Below are positions 1 through 12,150 of a stretch of DNA of 64,000 nucleotides, piece by piece (the stretch's first letter is position 1; the number at the start of each line of letters is the position of its first letter). The notes under the pieces were generated by a model, which was not told where the DNA came from, did not search any database, and saw nothing but the letters and a program-made list of their open reading frames with translations. Both the position numbers and the translations under genes were made by a program. Source of the stretch: Dasyornis broadbenti (lineage: Eukaryota; Chordata; Aves; Passeriformes; Dasyornithidae); contig VZRN01003185.1 of NCBI GenBank assembly GCA_013397935.1, forward strand, positions 168,573 through 232,572, given 5' to 3'.

Positions 1-391
1 TGAAAATAGCAAATAAATCAATGGTTTTTTTATTTAAACATTCAAAGTGAATCAAAAAAAGTCTATGCTATCAGAATAATAAATTTTAAAAAATATTCAG
101 GTTGGTCTATATAAAAATTATTTTTCAATAATAAACAATAATTATCAACAGTTGTGGTAAGGTTATTTTGTTTAGGTGTTTTTTTTTTTTTTAATCAAAC
201 AGGTTTTGGTCTGAAAGCATGAGTTAATTCAGAGATTCAAGGACATGGTATGTATGAGGTTAAAGTAAAAAAGCAAAGTGGTCCCTTTTGCTTTTCAAAA
301 ATGTATTAATTCATATAAATAAACCTGAAATTACAAGACTGTACTGTTTTATTTTCTTGTGCTTGCAGGAAGTTACAAGTGATTTAATCTC
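1..391. other. Unique AT-rich non-coding DNA
   Basis: No open frame, splice pattern or repeat family is recognised here. The only visible structure is a T run at about 181-192. The stretch ends at the 3' boundary of the minus-strand LTR that begins at 392. Confidence 0.5.
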
Positions 392-927
392 TGTTGTTGT
401 TTAACTCGGCAGGAACACCAGCCATTCACTCACTGTCCCTCAGTGGGATAAGGGAGAGGATCAGAAAAATGGTAAAATTTATGGGTTGCGATAAAAACAA
501 TATAGTAGAACACAAAAGTAATGGCAAATAATAATAGTAATGATGATAAAACAATGTACAAAACAAACAATGCACAATGCAATTTCTCTCTACTCAGTGA
601 CTGAATGACGTGAGCATTCGGCCACGAGCCCCTGGCCAACTCTCCCCAGTTTACATTCTGACTGTGATTTTGTATAGGATGGGATATCTCGTGGGTCAGT
701 TGGGGTCAGCTGTCCCATCTTTGTCCCCTCCCATCTTCCTGCACACCTCCAGCCTCCTCGCTGTCAGGGCAGAAAGAGAAGATGAAAAGTCCTTGACAGA
801 GTAAGCACTGCTCAACAACAGGTAAAATGTTACTGTTATTAACATTATTTTCGCCCGAAATCAAAAACACAGCACTGTACCAGCTACGAGGAAGAAAATT
901 AATTCTATCTCTGCTGAAACAAGGACA
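392..927 (-). mobile_element. Solo LTR of an avian endogenous retrovirus (ERVL-like)
   Basis: Read on the minus strand, the block opens with TGTCCTTGTTTC and runs into AGATAGAATTAATTTTCTTC, the start of a very common bird LTR. It continues through the family's GTAGCTGGTACAGTGCTGTG segment and a TTTTTATCGCAACCC motif near the 3' part. It closes at TTAAACAACAACA, a decayed form of the usual GTTAAACCACGACA end. The family's TATA position (about 650-657) reads TGTAAA, so the promoter is probably weak. No gag, pol or env sequence lies on either side, so this is a solo LTR left by recombination. I see no matching target-site duplication, which suggests age or a small boundary error. Family identity is from memory of the consensus and was not searched. 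Confidence 0.85.
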
Positions 928-1580
928 ATATTTAAAGAATGATGAACACTAAAAGGCAAAAAAATTAGTTCATAGTATTGACACTGATGTGATACAAAAA
1001 TCTAGTATCCTATTCACTTATCCTACATCATATACCTTCTTGGGAAACATGGATTTTCTATAAATTTTATTGTATTGTATTTCAATAAAAATATCTTTAT
1101 CCTCTACTGCAGTTCAGTGTTAACTAAGCTCAGTCAGAGTATTTCCTGTCTTTCATTTATGTGCACATCACAAGTGCTTCTGGAGGGAGTCTCAAAGGAG
1201 CCCAGCAGTGAATGCAATCTAGCTAATCAAGTCAAATCCAGAATTATTTCTAGAAGTATTACTACCTTGAAGTCTTTCAAATGAGAGGAATAAAGTGATT
1301 TTTTTTTCCTCTGCTTAGCATTACATACCCGAATACTTAAAAATACAGCATTTCCTTTTGTGATCTCTTCAAAAAATCTACTCGTACATCTGTAGGCCAG
1401 AATCTCCTGCAGGGTTTCATTTCCTTAACAGAAAAGTGTATTCCAAATTAGAAGTCCAGTTTATATTGAAGACTGGTATTTCGAGCACTAGTATGGCAAC
1501 CCATAGTCCCTCATGATAGTGCTCTGTTGTTTTTTGGTTTTGTTGTTGTTTTGTTTTTTTTTTTTTTTTTGGTTTTTTTT
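928..1580. other. Unique AT-rich non-coding DNA
   Basis: Nothing is recognised between the LTR and the first gap. The right end becomes T/G-rich from about 1526, with TTG units and long T runs. That low-complexity run probably caused the gap that follows. Confidence 0.5.
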
Positions 1581-1611
1581 NNNNNNNNNNNNNNNNNNNN
1601 NNNNNNNNNNN
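1581..1611. other. Assembly gap (31 N)
   Basis: A run of 31 N sits inside a T/G homopolymer-like tract, with T runs on both sides. The gap very likely hides more of the same low-complexity sequence. Any open frame read across it is an artefact. Confidence 0.95.
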
Positions 1612-4600
1612 TTTTTTAAATGATATTTTCAAAAGGAGAATGAGATTTCTAATCAGGTAGAGTCTTTATATCCTTAATATGATACATAAAGTACACGCAA
1701 TACATGCCGTGCTATGTCAAATCCACTATTTTCTGCCTACATCCAGGGCTACAACTCTGTGTTTCAAGTTTGAAAACTCATTCTTCTCCATAAAATCACC
1801 AGTAACCTGAAATTCTGATGGAAGTAACACAATATTTCTCTCCAGTCTAAGCTAACTCAGCTGAACAAAGAAAGAAATAGACATTCATTCTGCTTACTGA
1901 ACTGAACTGCAGGAATTAGAAAGGGGGCTGAGTGCCAGCACTGCACAACAGCTCTAACCTACCCTTTGTGCTTTCTTGATATACCTGTACTACCCCAGGA
2001 TCAAATCAGTTGCTGCCTGAATAGTGGAAATAAGAATAGCCCCAGTTTATTATTATACTGCTACTTCAAAATCCAGAGATTTCTTCTCAGTAGTTATTTA
2101 TGTAGCATTCAAAACCACTTAGTAAGGGAATAAAATTTTCAAAGAAACCTAATTTCTGAATTAGGTAGCCACGACCAGCAATTTTCATTGAAGGTACAAT
2201 TCCACACAGTGAGACTATGGTTCAAGCACAAGCACACACTGTACATTTTGTTCCATCCTTAGCATGCTTCCTGGCCATGACAGAGCTGAACAGACCTAAC
2301 TAGCACTTTCCACAAAAATGCTTGACCCCAATTTGAGCTTTAGCATAATCTATAGACTGTTCTGAGTAGGCAGCCTGGATATGGTTATTCTGATGTAGGA
2401 AGTAGGACACTTGCAGTCCCTGATCATTTTTATTTGATACAACAGATGTAGTTTTTTGGGATGTCTGCAGTGCCAAATAAAAGAGAACCGGGCAATAAGG
2501 TACAGTGATAGATACTGAATTCCTCAGTCTTTGTAACTTACATCTGCTCCCCAACCACTTCTTCCTAAGGTAAATCGCTTATTAGGAGGCCATTTGTAAG
2601 CCCTGGGGATGTGGAGCAGTGTATTCTCCCCCTTGATCCTCTTTTTACTTAGCAATATAGATACAGCTCCTAAATGGAATTGTCTATTAACAAATACCCT
2701 TTTCCTAATTTGTTACCTATAGAAATCATGCTTTATATCTGGGAGTGCATTTTACAGCTAAAACCCACCAACTCAGGTTCTCACTTCAGCTCTGTCATGA
2801 GCAATTACTTTTCTTTCCAGTTATTACTGGTTCCGTGTGCATACAGGAGCAAAAGCTTGGCTCTTATCCCTTGGTGCAATCCCTGCCGCCACAGTTATGC
2901 ATACTATCAACTTGATTTGTTTAAGAAATATTTAGGTATTTCCATCTGTAAAAATGCACGTCTTGCTAACACTTCACTGTAGGTTTAAATCATCCTCAGA
3001 AAATTAAGTGAATGAGTTATACATTTCTAAGATAACAAATGAGAGCATAATTAAACCACAGAACAATAGCATTTACTCTTATTTCTGTCTTTTGGTTGAA
3101 ACAAAGAACAAAGTCACATTTTATATGATCAATATTTGGAAACTAATGTTTGCCCATTTTGCCCATCCATGCATGTGCTTGTATTTTTTTATGTCACTGT
3201 TCTTTTCTATTCATCTGTTTCCTTTTATTCATCTGAAGGTTATTGGTTATAACCCCCTCCACCAGATATTACAAATAATTTTTCAGAAAATATGAAAATA
3301 ATTTTATCCTTTACCTTATCCTCATCTGAATTTTTGGACCTTTCTTCCTTGGCAAGGGTTGATATAGATAGACGTATACGACATATATTAGACAGTTTTC
3401 TTTGGTTTTAATGGTAGACTGAAATTCTGTCTTTCCAGAACAGACTATACGAATCACTAGACAGTTTAATATTGAGTGTTTTAATGAATGATTGAGGTCT
3501 AAGCAAAAATTAGAAAAAGGATTGATTTAAATAACATGGCATACTGTGATCAGATAAAGCTCATTTGAACGAACATAACCAGGATTTTGGGTGGGGTTGG
3601 GCTTCAGAATCTACACCTCAGTGTAGATGTCAAAAAATTTACATGTTTTTCTGTAAGTAAGGAGTCTAATGTCCTCAGTAGTAATTTGCATGTTAGAAGT
3701 TGGATTCAGTTTTGTGGACATGGTAGCTAGTGCTTTTTGACAGGACCTAGAGTATCAGGGGCACTATGCAGTGAGAGAGGAGTGACAGAGAATTTGCAGA
3801 AGACCTTCTCAAGCAACAGCTGGAGGCCAAGGAACACAGAGCAGCTGGAATGGTTCCAGGCATCTGAGCACATGCAGTTGAACCATAATCCTAGTTAAAG
3901 CTGGGGGTTATTCAGCTGAGCAAAGGCCAGTGTCTAAATATATTTATAGAAAAAAAATAATGACAAAAGAAAGTTTTTCAAGTGAATTCTTAATTCTTTT
4001 AGCCAGGCAGTGCAATTTTTGTTTGTTTGCTAACACAGCTTATAGTACAACTAGCCCTACTGGACACAAGCACAGTGGGATCTGGATGCTGTAGATTTAA
4101 AATTCACTGTTTCTCTGTATGTTCGCTTTCTATATAAATACATGACTTGCAAGAAAAAGACCAAATTATTTCTGAGGAAAAATGCTGCTTACCACTTAAG
4201 AATTAAATATTTTCAAAGAAAGCTTCAGACCAAACATTTTCAGTGTTAATAACTCGAATTTGGAAAATCCTATGGAGAATTAATCACAATTACAGCCAAT
4301 TTCAATAATCTCATGACTATCATTACACAGGACAGGAAAAGAATTCACCCACCTGCAAGACTCATATATATGGGTGTACGTGATCAGTAGCTCATTATCA
4401 TGCACTGATTTGTACTGATAATATCAGTCTTTTATTAGTCTGACTGTTACTTAGAAATAAAAATCATGACATTAACGAAACAGTAAATGTTCAATTTCAT
4501 TTTTTTTAAGAATAAAGTTTATTTCATGCTTCAACAGATATGTTTATATTAAATTGCTAAGGAAAAATAATCTAAGAACAGGTTCTACAGCAGATTATCT

Positions 4601-5708
4601 ATACTATATCAGTTGTCCATCTATGTATTTCCAGTTTGTGGCAATTCTGAGTTTATGTCTACAAAAGTGGAATTTCCTTTTACTTCTTTGATTCTGTTTT
4701 TTACTTAAGAACAGTTAATGATCTGTAAACCCCAGTTTCCTCTCATTATCAGTGGAAACAGAAGTCTAAATTATTGCTGAAGTGAATTAAACACCATGAT
4801 AAATAATGACAATCACAGACAGGCTATTTCAGGTTTTGATTTCTTCTTTTACCTCACAGATCTGCAAGTGAAAGGGCATAATATTAAACCATTTAGAAGA
4901 AGGACCTTCTGGAACACTTTTGACTTTATAAGAATATGCTACTTGACATTTCTTCTGGAGGGCCATTCAGAAGACATTATGGAAAAAGCTGCATTGCAAT
5001 AATCAGTGATGCCATCATGATCAAAATTGTGCCCATATTGTTAGAGGTGCATCTCTATTGCTCCCCTAACGTGAGTGGATAAATTGGTGATTTATCCAGA
5101 GAACTGATTTCAGAGAATGGAATTCAGTAGACAGTCAGTGGAGGTGGCCCACCAACGGTGCTGAGTGACACACTGCTTTCCCTTATCCACCAGCAGCATG
5201 ATAAAGCTACTTTCATATTTTACTTGGTAACATTTCCAGCCCTCACATCAGTGTACTCAGTGACTGAGGAAAAGCAACGGCTGCTGTGTAAAATTCATGA
5301 AGTCTAAGCTGACAGCAAGGCTAATATTGTGTAACTTTATAAAATTAGTACGCTTCTAGAAACATATGAAAGTAAGTTAAATACAAAAATAAAGTAGAAG
5401 GAAGCCTCCACTTTGCTCTGTAGATAATGCAAGTGAAAAATGGTCCTACATACTAAAAAAATTGAAACATTAAAAACACATTTCCCTCTTCAGCAGCTGC
5501 ACATGCACTTTTCCTTAAATCAGAACATTTTAAATTGATCTAGAATATGACAATAGAAATGTATAAAATTTAACACATAACTCAATTATTATGAAACAAA
5601 ATCCTTCAGTATTCATCTCATAATGGACCATAGAAATGTTGTCTATAGAACAGTTTTTGTGGGGAGTGATTCTCCGAGCAAAAATATTGTCATGTCCCAT
5701 GTCCTCTT
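1612..5708. other. Unique non-coding DNA, no repeat or gene recognised
   Basis: About 4.1 kb of AT-rich sequence with short open frames only; the longest, at 2674-2982, matches no family I know. Two slightly GC-richer patches (about 3720-3900 and 5080-5260) could be old repeat remnants but show no diagnostic CR1 or LTR motif. A GGG-TGGGG-TTGGG run near 3590 has only three G-runs, so it is not counted as a quadruplex. Confidence 0.45.
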
Positions 5709-5723
5709 CCCACCCCCCCACCC
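5709..5723 (-). other. G-quadruplex motif, single-nucleotide loops
   Basis: The plus strand reads CCCACCCCCCCACCC, so the minus strand is GGGTGGGGGGGTGGG. This fits G3-N1-G3-N1-G3-N1-G3, the short-loop arrangement known to form very stable parallel quadruplexes. It stands alone in AT-rich DNA with no gene beside it, so no function can be assigned. Confidence 0.75.
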
Positions 5724-7646
5724 TTGCAATACAAAAGGTATTATGCAGAATCTTATTATAACTAATAACCAGGACTCTCCTTACATTAGTGAGACCAAGT
5801 ACTAAATACAAAAGAATTCATCCAGTCCTTATTTGTTTGGCCCCATCCAATAATAAGAGATTGCCACAAAACATACCACAGCAAAAACATATATCCAGAA
5901 TCTTCTGCATTATTTACGAAATTTTTCTTAAGTCTTTCATTTTCGTTTTCTTTTCTTAAGTCCTTCATTTTCAGAATATATCCCGCAGACAGAATGCCAG
6001 TATAAACTCTAGTACATCATTTATGACGCACTTAAGCCTTACACTGTAAGTTTTCCAGTCACTGAGACTGTGTACTAGAACTCTCCAGAATGCAAGTTAA
6101 TTCTCAGTGAGGTTAAAACAAGGCATTCCTGCCACATAATTTGCCCCTTATCCCCATTCTTGAGTTGTCATTTATTTTCACAATTTCTGTATAACTATAC
6201 TTCTCTGGTTATATTCATGTAGTAAGGCTGCTTTGCATAAATCGAGACATCATATATGAAGGGCTGTATTTTTAAATCATCTTTGCCTCCAAACTATTCT
6301 TAAAATAGTTCCCATTGCCTAGTCTTGTCAAAATGCATCATGCCTGCTTTTCAAAATCTTCAAGAGCATTAAGGTATCCTTGAAATATGAACGTGGTGGA
6401 GGAGGGGACATGTACATTACTAGAGAACAGGTTTTTTGGTGCATAAAGAAGTGGACCATTTACAATCAGAGTCTTCTCAGAAAGACTTGATAGAACAATT
6501 CTTTAGATCCCACTGGGTCTTTGTATGTGTGATAAGATTATAACTTCTCTCAGAAAAGCTAGCTTCAAGTTCAAGTAGCTGCCTATGCTATTTCTCTGCA
6601 GCATTACTTATTCAGATGCAATCAAATACCATGGAGAATATTATAAAATAGAAGAAATCTTTTTTGAAATTCCTGAGAAAGCCCGGCTCATGCATTTTGC
6701 AGCTGTAATATGTGCGCAATAGTCTAATTATAGTAATCCTAATCTCTGCTGACTATGTTATTAAATGTGACATATATTTTAATTGTTGACAGATGGCTTT
6801 GAACCATGTATAAATATTTATAAAGTCACACATATTCCTATAGCTAGAACACACAACAGTTCCAGGTATATTAGTCTGTCTTCTCTGAATCCTTTTATAC
6901 GCACGTGCAAACTCAGGATTTCCATTTTAATAACTATTTTATTGTTTAGGTTATCTGAAGACATAAAAGGACCATTTTCTTTTTAAAGTGAAATGAATAT
7001 TGCATAGATTACAGACAATTTTGATTACTGTGGAAATCAGAGTACTTTTTCATCAGTACATTGTATTGTGTTAGCCCATGGGCTCACAGTTATTAAATAT
7101 TGCCATTGTGCTGCTCATTCATAATCACCCATCTTCACTCATCACCTACAGAGGAGATATCAAGAGAAACCTTAGTATCTCCAAGAACACAGCAGAAAAA
7201 CAGGATCAATCCAGTAACACCATTCACTAACATGTGAATCTAATGCACGTGTTCCTCTTCTTTAGAACTCAGAAATCCTCATTTCAACCGCATGTAGGGA
7301 AAAGGTTGTTTATTAAAACACCCAAAACAAGTAGAAAATAGGCAATATTTGCAAAAAGTTCCATATAGCAAATACATTATCTGAGCTTTGCAGAGATGTC
7401 CGAGGGAAGACTTAAACTAATGAATAAGTTGAAGACTGAGGGATCACTCAAGTCAGAAAAACTGCTTACTCATCTTTTCAGCTGTTATGGTGGCAGTCAC
7501 TTCACGTAGCTTTAGAAATCTAAACTTAGGCATCTGTCTGTGTAGAAAGACAGGCAAGTCCAGTGGGTAATTCATCTCAGCCTAAAGTTATCTGTAAGAT
7601 GTTTATTGAAGTCAAAAGTCAGATTCTTTGCTGATATACAGTTTTG
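5724..7646. other. Unique AT-rich non-coding DNA
   Basis: No coding, RNA or transposon signature is recognised in this stretch. Short open frames on both strands look random in composition and lack known domains. Confidence 0.45.
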
Positions 7647-7726
7647 CAAAAAAACTCAACCCAATAAACAAACAAACAAAATCGCAACCAAACTAACCAA
7701 AAAAAAAACAACAACAAAAAAAAAAA

Positions 7727-7759
<33 letters not shown>

Positions 7760-7771
7760 AAAAAAACAAAC
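7647..7771 (+). repeat. A-rich low-complexity tract with AAAC/AAAAC units
   Basis: The plus strand is almost only A with periodic C, including CAAA repeats, a run of about 21 A and several AAAAC units. It is a simple-sequence tract. The lysine- or phenylalanine-rich reading frames through it are meaningless. Its resemblance to other A-plus-C tracts in the window is noted in the findings. Confidence 0.9.
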
Positions 7772-9401
7772 CTGTGCAGGTTTACTTCTTTTTCCTTCCC
7801 ACTGTAGGATGTTTCTATTCAATCTAAACACCTGCAGGCTATTTAAGTGGTACTAGTCACTTTTTAGAGTCACTAGACATTTTAGAGTCAATGAAAAGAA
7901 ACAAGAATATTCAAAAGTCTGACCTCATCCTAAAACAAACCATGCTAGGATGCACGGACATGTGCATTACTGATTTTGGAAGGCTGCTACATATTCCAAA
8001 GAAGGTTAATTTTTTTCCGCCTGGATTCTTGCACTAAAAGCTCATTCTGGCACAAATTACTCTCCTGCAGAAAATGGAGGGAGGAGGCAACCATTTAAAA
8101 CAACAAAGTGAAAATTAGAAACCTTAGCATTTAACTTCAAAAACTGTAGCCATGAAGTGATAGGATACTAAGCCCTTCCAAGAGGGTATGATAAGTTCTT
8201 CCTTGAAAGTCTGGTGAAAGGATAAATCAGAAAGAAAGGAAAGAAAAGAAATGTCAGCCGTTTGATGTCAGTCTTCCTACTGTCTCTAAGGTAGGGAAAA
8301 AATATTTAAAAATTCTGAGAATAAATTATAAAGCCATTTGTTATATTCATTTTCCTTGCAATTAACACAATTTTTTAATGGCAAGTTTTATGCATTTCTT
8401 TAGCACAGTGACAGTAAGCTTTCAATTATTTTCCTTGCATCAGGAATATTTCACACAAAGTATGCCAACAACCAAACATCAGAAATAAACGAGTCAGAAT
8501 TCTAAGGTTTCTATGAAATATTAAAAAAATCTTGAATTCCTTGGAGATGAGCCATATTTATTGTATTTTATTTTCTCTATACATAGAGCATCTAATTAGA
8601 GAAATACTGCAAACTCTTATTCAATGCAGCTATACATTTTTCATTTTATTACAAGTAGGAATTTCTAGCATTAAAAACTTTATGCAAAATTTAAAAAAAA
8701 AAAAAAAAATCACTGTTAAAGCCAAGAAGAAATATCATATACTCTTTGTAAGACACTTTGGGTGGTTTTCAGTTTCTCATATTCCAATTACATATGTGCA
8801 TGTCCTAACTTCTCTGGAGGTAATATATGACAGACGGAGTCTGAATTTTGTTTCAAATGCTAGTATAATTTTTATATATTGTACTTAACCTGACAAGGAT
8901 TCTGTTATTGCAATGTGTTCATTTCTGCACTGTTTCGAAATGTAAATTTATGTAGAAATGAGAATCATTAAGAGATCAAGTACTAATGCCAAAAAATATA
9001 AAATGCCTTTGGTAAAATATAAGACAAAATATATAAAAATATTAACTCTGAGGTTTATTTTCTAGAGTTCAGTGTTTCCATTTCTCTTTATATCTTTCAA
9101 AAATTGAATGTGTAATATATTCCAATCCTAGAAGTTGTTCAAGTCAAGATTTTTACATACAATCAACTGGATACACATAGTATAAATGTTAGTAAAATAC
9201 AGTTGTGTTTATAATAACAGAGCTTCAATCCATCACATACAATAAAATTTGATTTTTTGTTTTACTGTGGTGTTGTTTTGCAGGCGGGGCTGGGTTATAC
9301 TGCTCTATAAATTGCAAAGAAAGCAAACCAATTCTAATGTAAGCTGCACTACTAGGGCTACCAGCCATTGTGCTCCAGCCTGGGAGAAAACTGCCCCCCT
9401 A
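7772..9401. other. Unique AT-rich non-coding DNA
   Basis: Nothing is recognised except a 17-base A run at 8693-8709. A GC-richer patch near 9285-9400 leads into the CR1 tail. Open frames here are short and match nothing known. Confidence 0.45.
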
Positions 9402-9575
9402 ATTATAGAATCACAGAATGGTTTGGGCTGAAGGGACCTTACAGATCAGTTAGTTCCAATCCTCCTGCCATGGGCAGGGACACCTTTCACCAGAGCAGGT
9501 TGCTCAGAACCCTATGCAGCCTAGACTTGAACACTTCCAGGGATGAGACATCCACCCCAAGAGGCAAATGTCCAC
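9402..9575 (-). mobile_element. CR1 LINE, 3' end fragment
   Basis: The plus strand starts with AGAATCACAGAATGGTTTGG, the reverse complement of the CR1 3' tail, then AAGGGACCTTACAGATCA and the family segment on to GAACACTTCCAGGGATGAGA. The element therefore points to the minus strand, with its 3' end at about 9402. Only the 3' untranslated part remains, severely 5'-truncated as is usual for CR1. No coding capacity is present. Confidence 0.92.
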
Positions 9576-10440
9576 AAGTGGCAAAGATTATTCATACAAG
9601 CACAGCCTTAGGGAAGAAGATATGGCTCAGAAATCAAGCATTTACATGCCTCATCCTATCTTAAAACTCTGTCAACAGAAGAACACATATCAGTTATTTT
9701 CTTTCATATAATAACTTATTTATTAAGGTTTTCATGCAAAACATGAGAGATTCAGGCTGAAAGCCATGCCCTGTCTACAATGAATCATACATATATTTTC
9801 TTTTATTACTCTAACTTTTATACTATAGTCTAGTTTCATTAAGAAAAAGGAAGACATATTCTCAAGATATTCTTACAAAATGTATCAGTGAAGAATGAAA
9901 CCTTAATATTTTATGGGCTCAAAGTCCTAAAGAGAAATCAGAGATTTGTTACCTCTTAGTTAAAGACCTGAAAGTTATAGTAACTGAAGAATAAAGTTCT
10001 TCTTCCTCAAAGATCCTGTGGTTTTGATGTAGAGGCACTCTCTCTGGAATAAACTGAACTAGGATTACTCAACTTGTACTTTAATCATCAAACTATTATT
10101 TGATAGGAAAGAAAAAAAAAAAAAAGCAGCATCTTCTTTTAGATCTATGTTTAAAGACTATATTATTTAGAATAAGTGATTAAATTATCCTCTCCACAAG
10201 TATGAAGGAGCACACAGACAAAATGGATGGAGGGGAACCAAAATAAGCTGCACAGACATAAGTCCCTGGCCCAGCCATCCCATAAAAACTTCAGTCAATG
10301 GGCTCTATTGGACTCTTTACAAACTCTATGGGAAAGGATCTCCATGGATCACTTCATATACTGAAGGAGTTATTTCCTAGGGAATGTGAGACACTTCTAG
10401 GATGCAGGGGAAGAGCATTTTGAGATTGTACAAAAATTAA
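9576..10440. other. Unique AT-rich non-coding DNA
   Basis: The only structure seen is an A run at 10112-10125. Immediately after the CR1 fragment the sequence no longer follows the CR1 consensus. Confidence 0.45.
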
Positions 10441-11560
10441 TATGAGATGCTTAGAGGCAGAACCAAAGATGGGGAAAGGGAGAGATCAAGGAGTTCTGAG
10501 GAGGAACAAGCATGGGAAAATAAAAGGGCAAAGGGCTGAAAAGGGCCAGTCAATTTTAAACAGGGGCTCATCTATACTCTTGACTGGCTGTGCTCTATAT
10601 ACGACGTGCACAGCCTGCCCTGTATTCCATTCGACTCCATCTCTAACTATTATTTGGAGTGAGAGCCTACATTCTGTGTGTATAACAGTGTGAGTGTCAG
10701 CTGCTGATGTGGGGACCATAAGTCACACTGGTCCCTCTTTCTGTGATGATAGCAACTGGAGGGTCTGGACTGCATTGATATTCCAGGGATCCATATGTCA
10801 TATGTTAGCGTGTGATTGCTGGATTGGACTAGGTCAAGCCAGGTAAGAGGCCTGGGAGCCAGGCAGTGAAGCAGGCATAACTCTGGGCTGGATACTGGAG
10901 AGATCAGAGGGTCTGTGGGTTGGCTAGTGGAGGGGCTAGGAGGCTATCTGCATTCAAGACCAGAGGATCAAAGAGTGACGGGTGAATGGTGAGTGCCTCG
11001 GGGCAGTTACTAAACAGATCCCCAGTCTGGGTGTCTGGAGACATGGGTGGGCAAAGGTATCTGTCCCAGAAGTAGGAGTCTGGCTGCAAGCCTGGGGGTG
11101 GGATAGCATGGTCAGCGTCAGAAACTGAGAACATCAAAGTTCAGTCAGCAGACAAGCTAGGTGTCCAATGGTTAGTTATTGAAGGGATATTGTGTGCATG
11201 TGTGTACATACATGCAATATATAAATACATATATATATATAAAACATATATTAAAATGCATATATATACATGTATATATATACATATATATATAATTTTT
11301 ATGTATATATACATAACACATACATATATTTGTATTTTCCATTAACGGGTTTTCATCCTGACCAGTCAGACAAGTGAACAGAATCAGGCAATTGGTGCAG
11401 TTTGTGTCTACATGAGCACTGTGTTTTCCATCTGTGTAGATATGTTGCTTATAGCCCTCTCGTGTGTTTATACTCATCTGCATATTGGGAACGCATGCTC
11501 AGCCTTAGTACTGACTGAGCCTGGGGCCGTGATGTTGCAGCAGATTTGACAACCCCTAAC
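10441..11560. mobile_element. Probable LTR or LTR-like retroelement remnant
   Basis: This block is clearly richer in G than its surroundings and carries phrases I associate with a dispersed bird LTR: GTGAGAGCCTACATTCTGTG, GCTGCTGATGTGGGGACCAT, TGGGTGTCTGGAGACATGGG and, at the far end, TTTGACAACCCC. A microsatellite sits at 11191-11330. The ends, orientation and exact family are uncertain, and I see no gag-pol-env coding sequence. It could instead be an unrelated dispersed repeat or a non-coding transcript region. Confidence 0.45.
11191..11330. repeat. TG/TA/CATA-rich microsatellite
   Basis: Alternating purine-pyrimidine sequence: TGTGTGCATGTGTG followed by many TATATA and TACATA units. It is self-complementary over long stretches and could form cruciform or Z-like structures. 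It lies inside the LTR-like block and is probably length-variable. Confidence 0.88.
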
Positions 11561-12091
11561 ACAGGGCATTTGCATTAATGTTTTTTTAGGACGCCTCACT
11601 CTCAGTCCATGCGTGTTCAGCAGTCTTTGAGAATGACTGCTAAAATGAGCTTTCCAGGACAGTTACACAGAGAAATGTCTTATTTCTGCGTCTGCAACAG
11701 CAAAGCTTTGTGGTTGCCACAAAGTTCTTCAGAGTAAGACAACTACACACATGCAGAAAGCTTCATTTTGGAAATTTTAATTTAGATTCTCGCCTTCTGG
11801 TTTTGGGGTTTATGGGGTTTATTTTTCAGGGTTAGAAAGTGTCTACCCTTTAAGGAAGATGAACAGAATCCTGAAGAATGGCTGAGATCACAGCAGTCAC
11901 CCCTATCTGGTCAGTAGGCTGTGCAAGTTTTGCATTCTGTTAGAGCCCTACATACATCAGTGAATAAAAGATGGAAGTACAAAGTCAACATAAGAAAAAA
12001 TGACTATTCCCTGTGAGCCACATGACCTTTCTCCTTGCTGACTTTCATTCCACAGAGCAATACGTGATGTTGAGATTCAAATTCAGATATA
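11561..12091. other. Unique non-coding DNA
   Basis: Nothing is recognised. Two G runs at about 11800-11820 (TTTTGGGGTTTATGGGGTTT) do not reach the four runs needed for a quadruplex motif. Confidence 0.4.
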
Positions 12092-12150
12092 TTTTTTCCT
12101 TTTTTTTTTTTTTTTGGCTTTTTTTTGTTTTTTTAGTTTTTTCCCCCCCC
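12092..12150 (-). repeat. T-rich low-complexity tract ending in C8
   Basis: Long T runs broken by single G or A, ending in an eight-C run at about 12143-12150. On the minus strand it is G8 followed by A-rich sequence. It is simple sequence with no coding content. Confidence 0.85.

Noticed and set aside
2549..2632. Minus-strand exon-like segment with a GAT|GTAAGT donor
   Set aside because: One frame is open, but such segments are expected by chance; no family match and only an ordinary acceptor.
3585..3605. G-run cluster GGG-TGGGG-TTGGG
   Set aside because: Only three G-runs lie within loop distance; below the four-run quadruplex rule.
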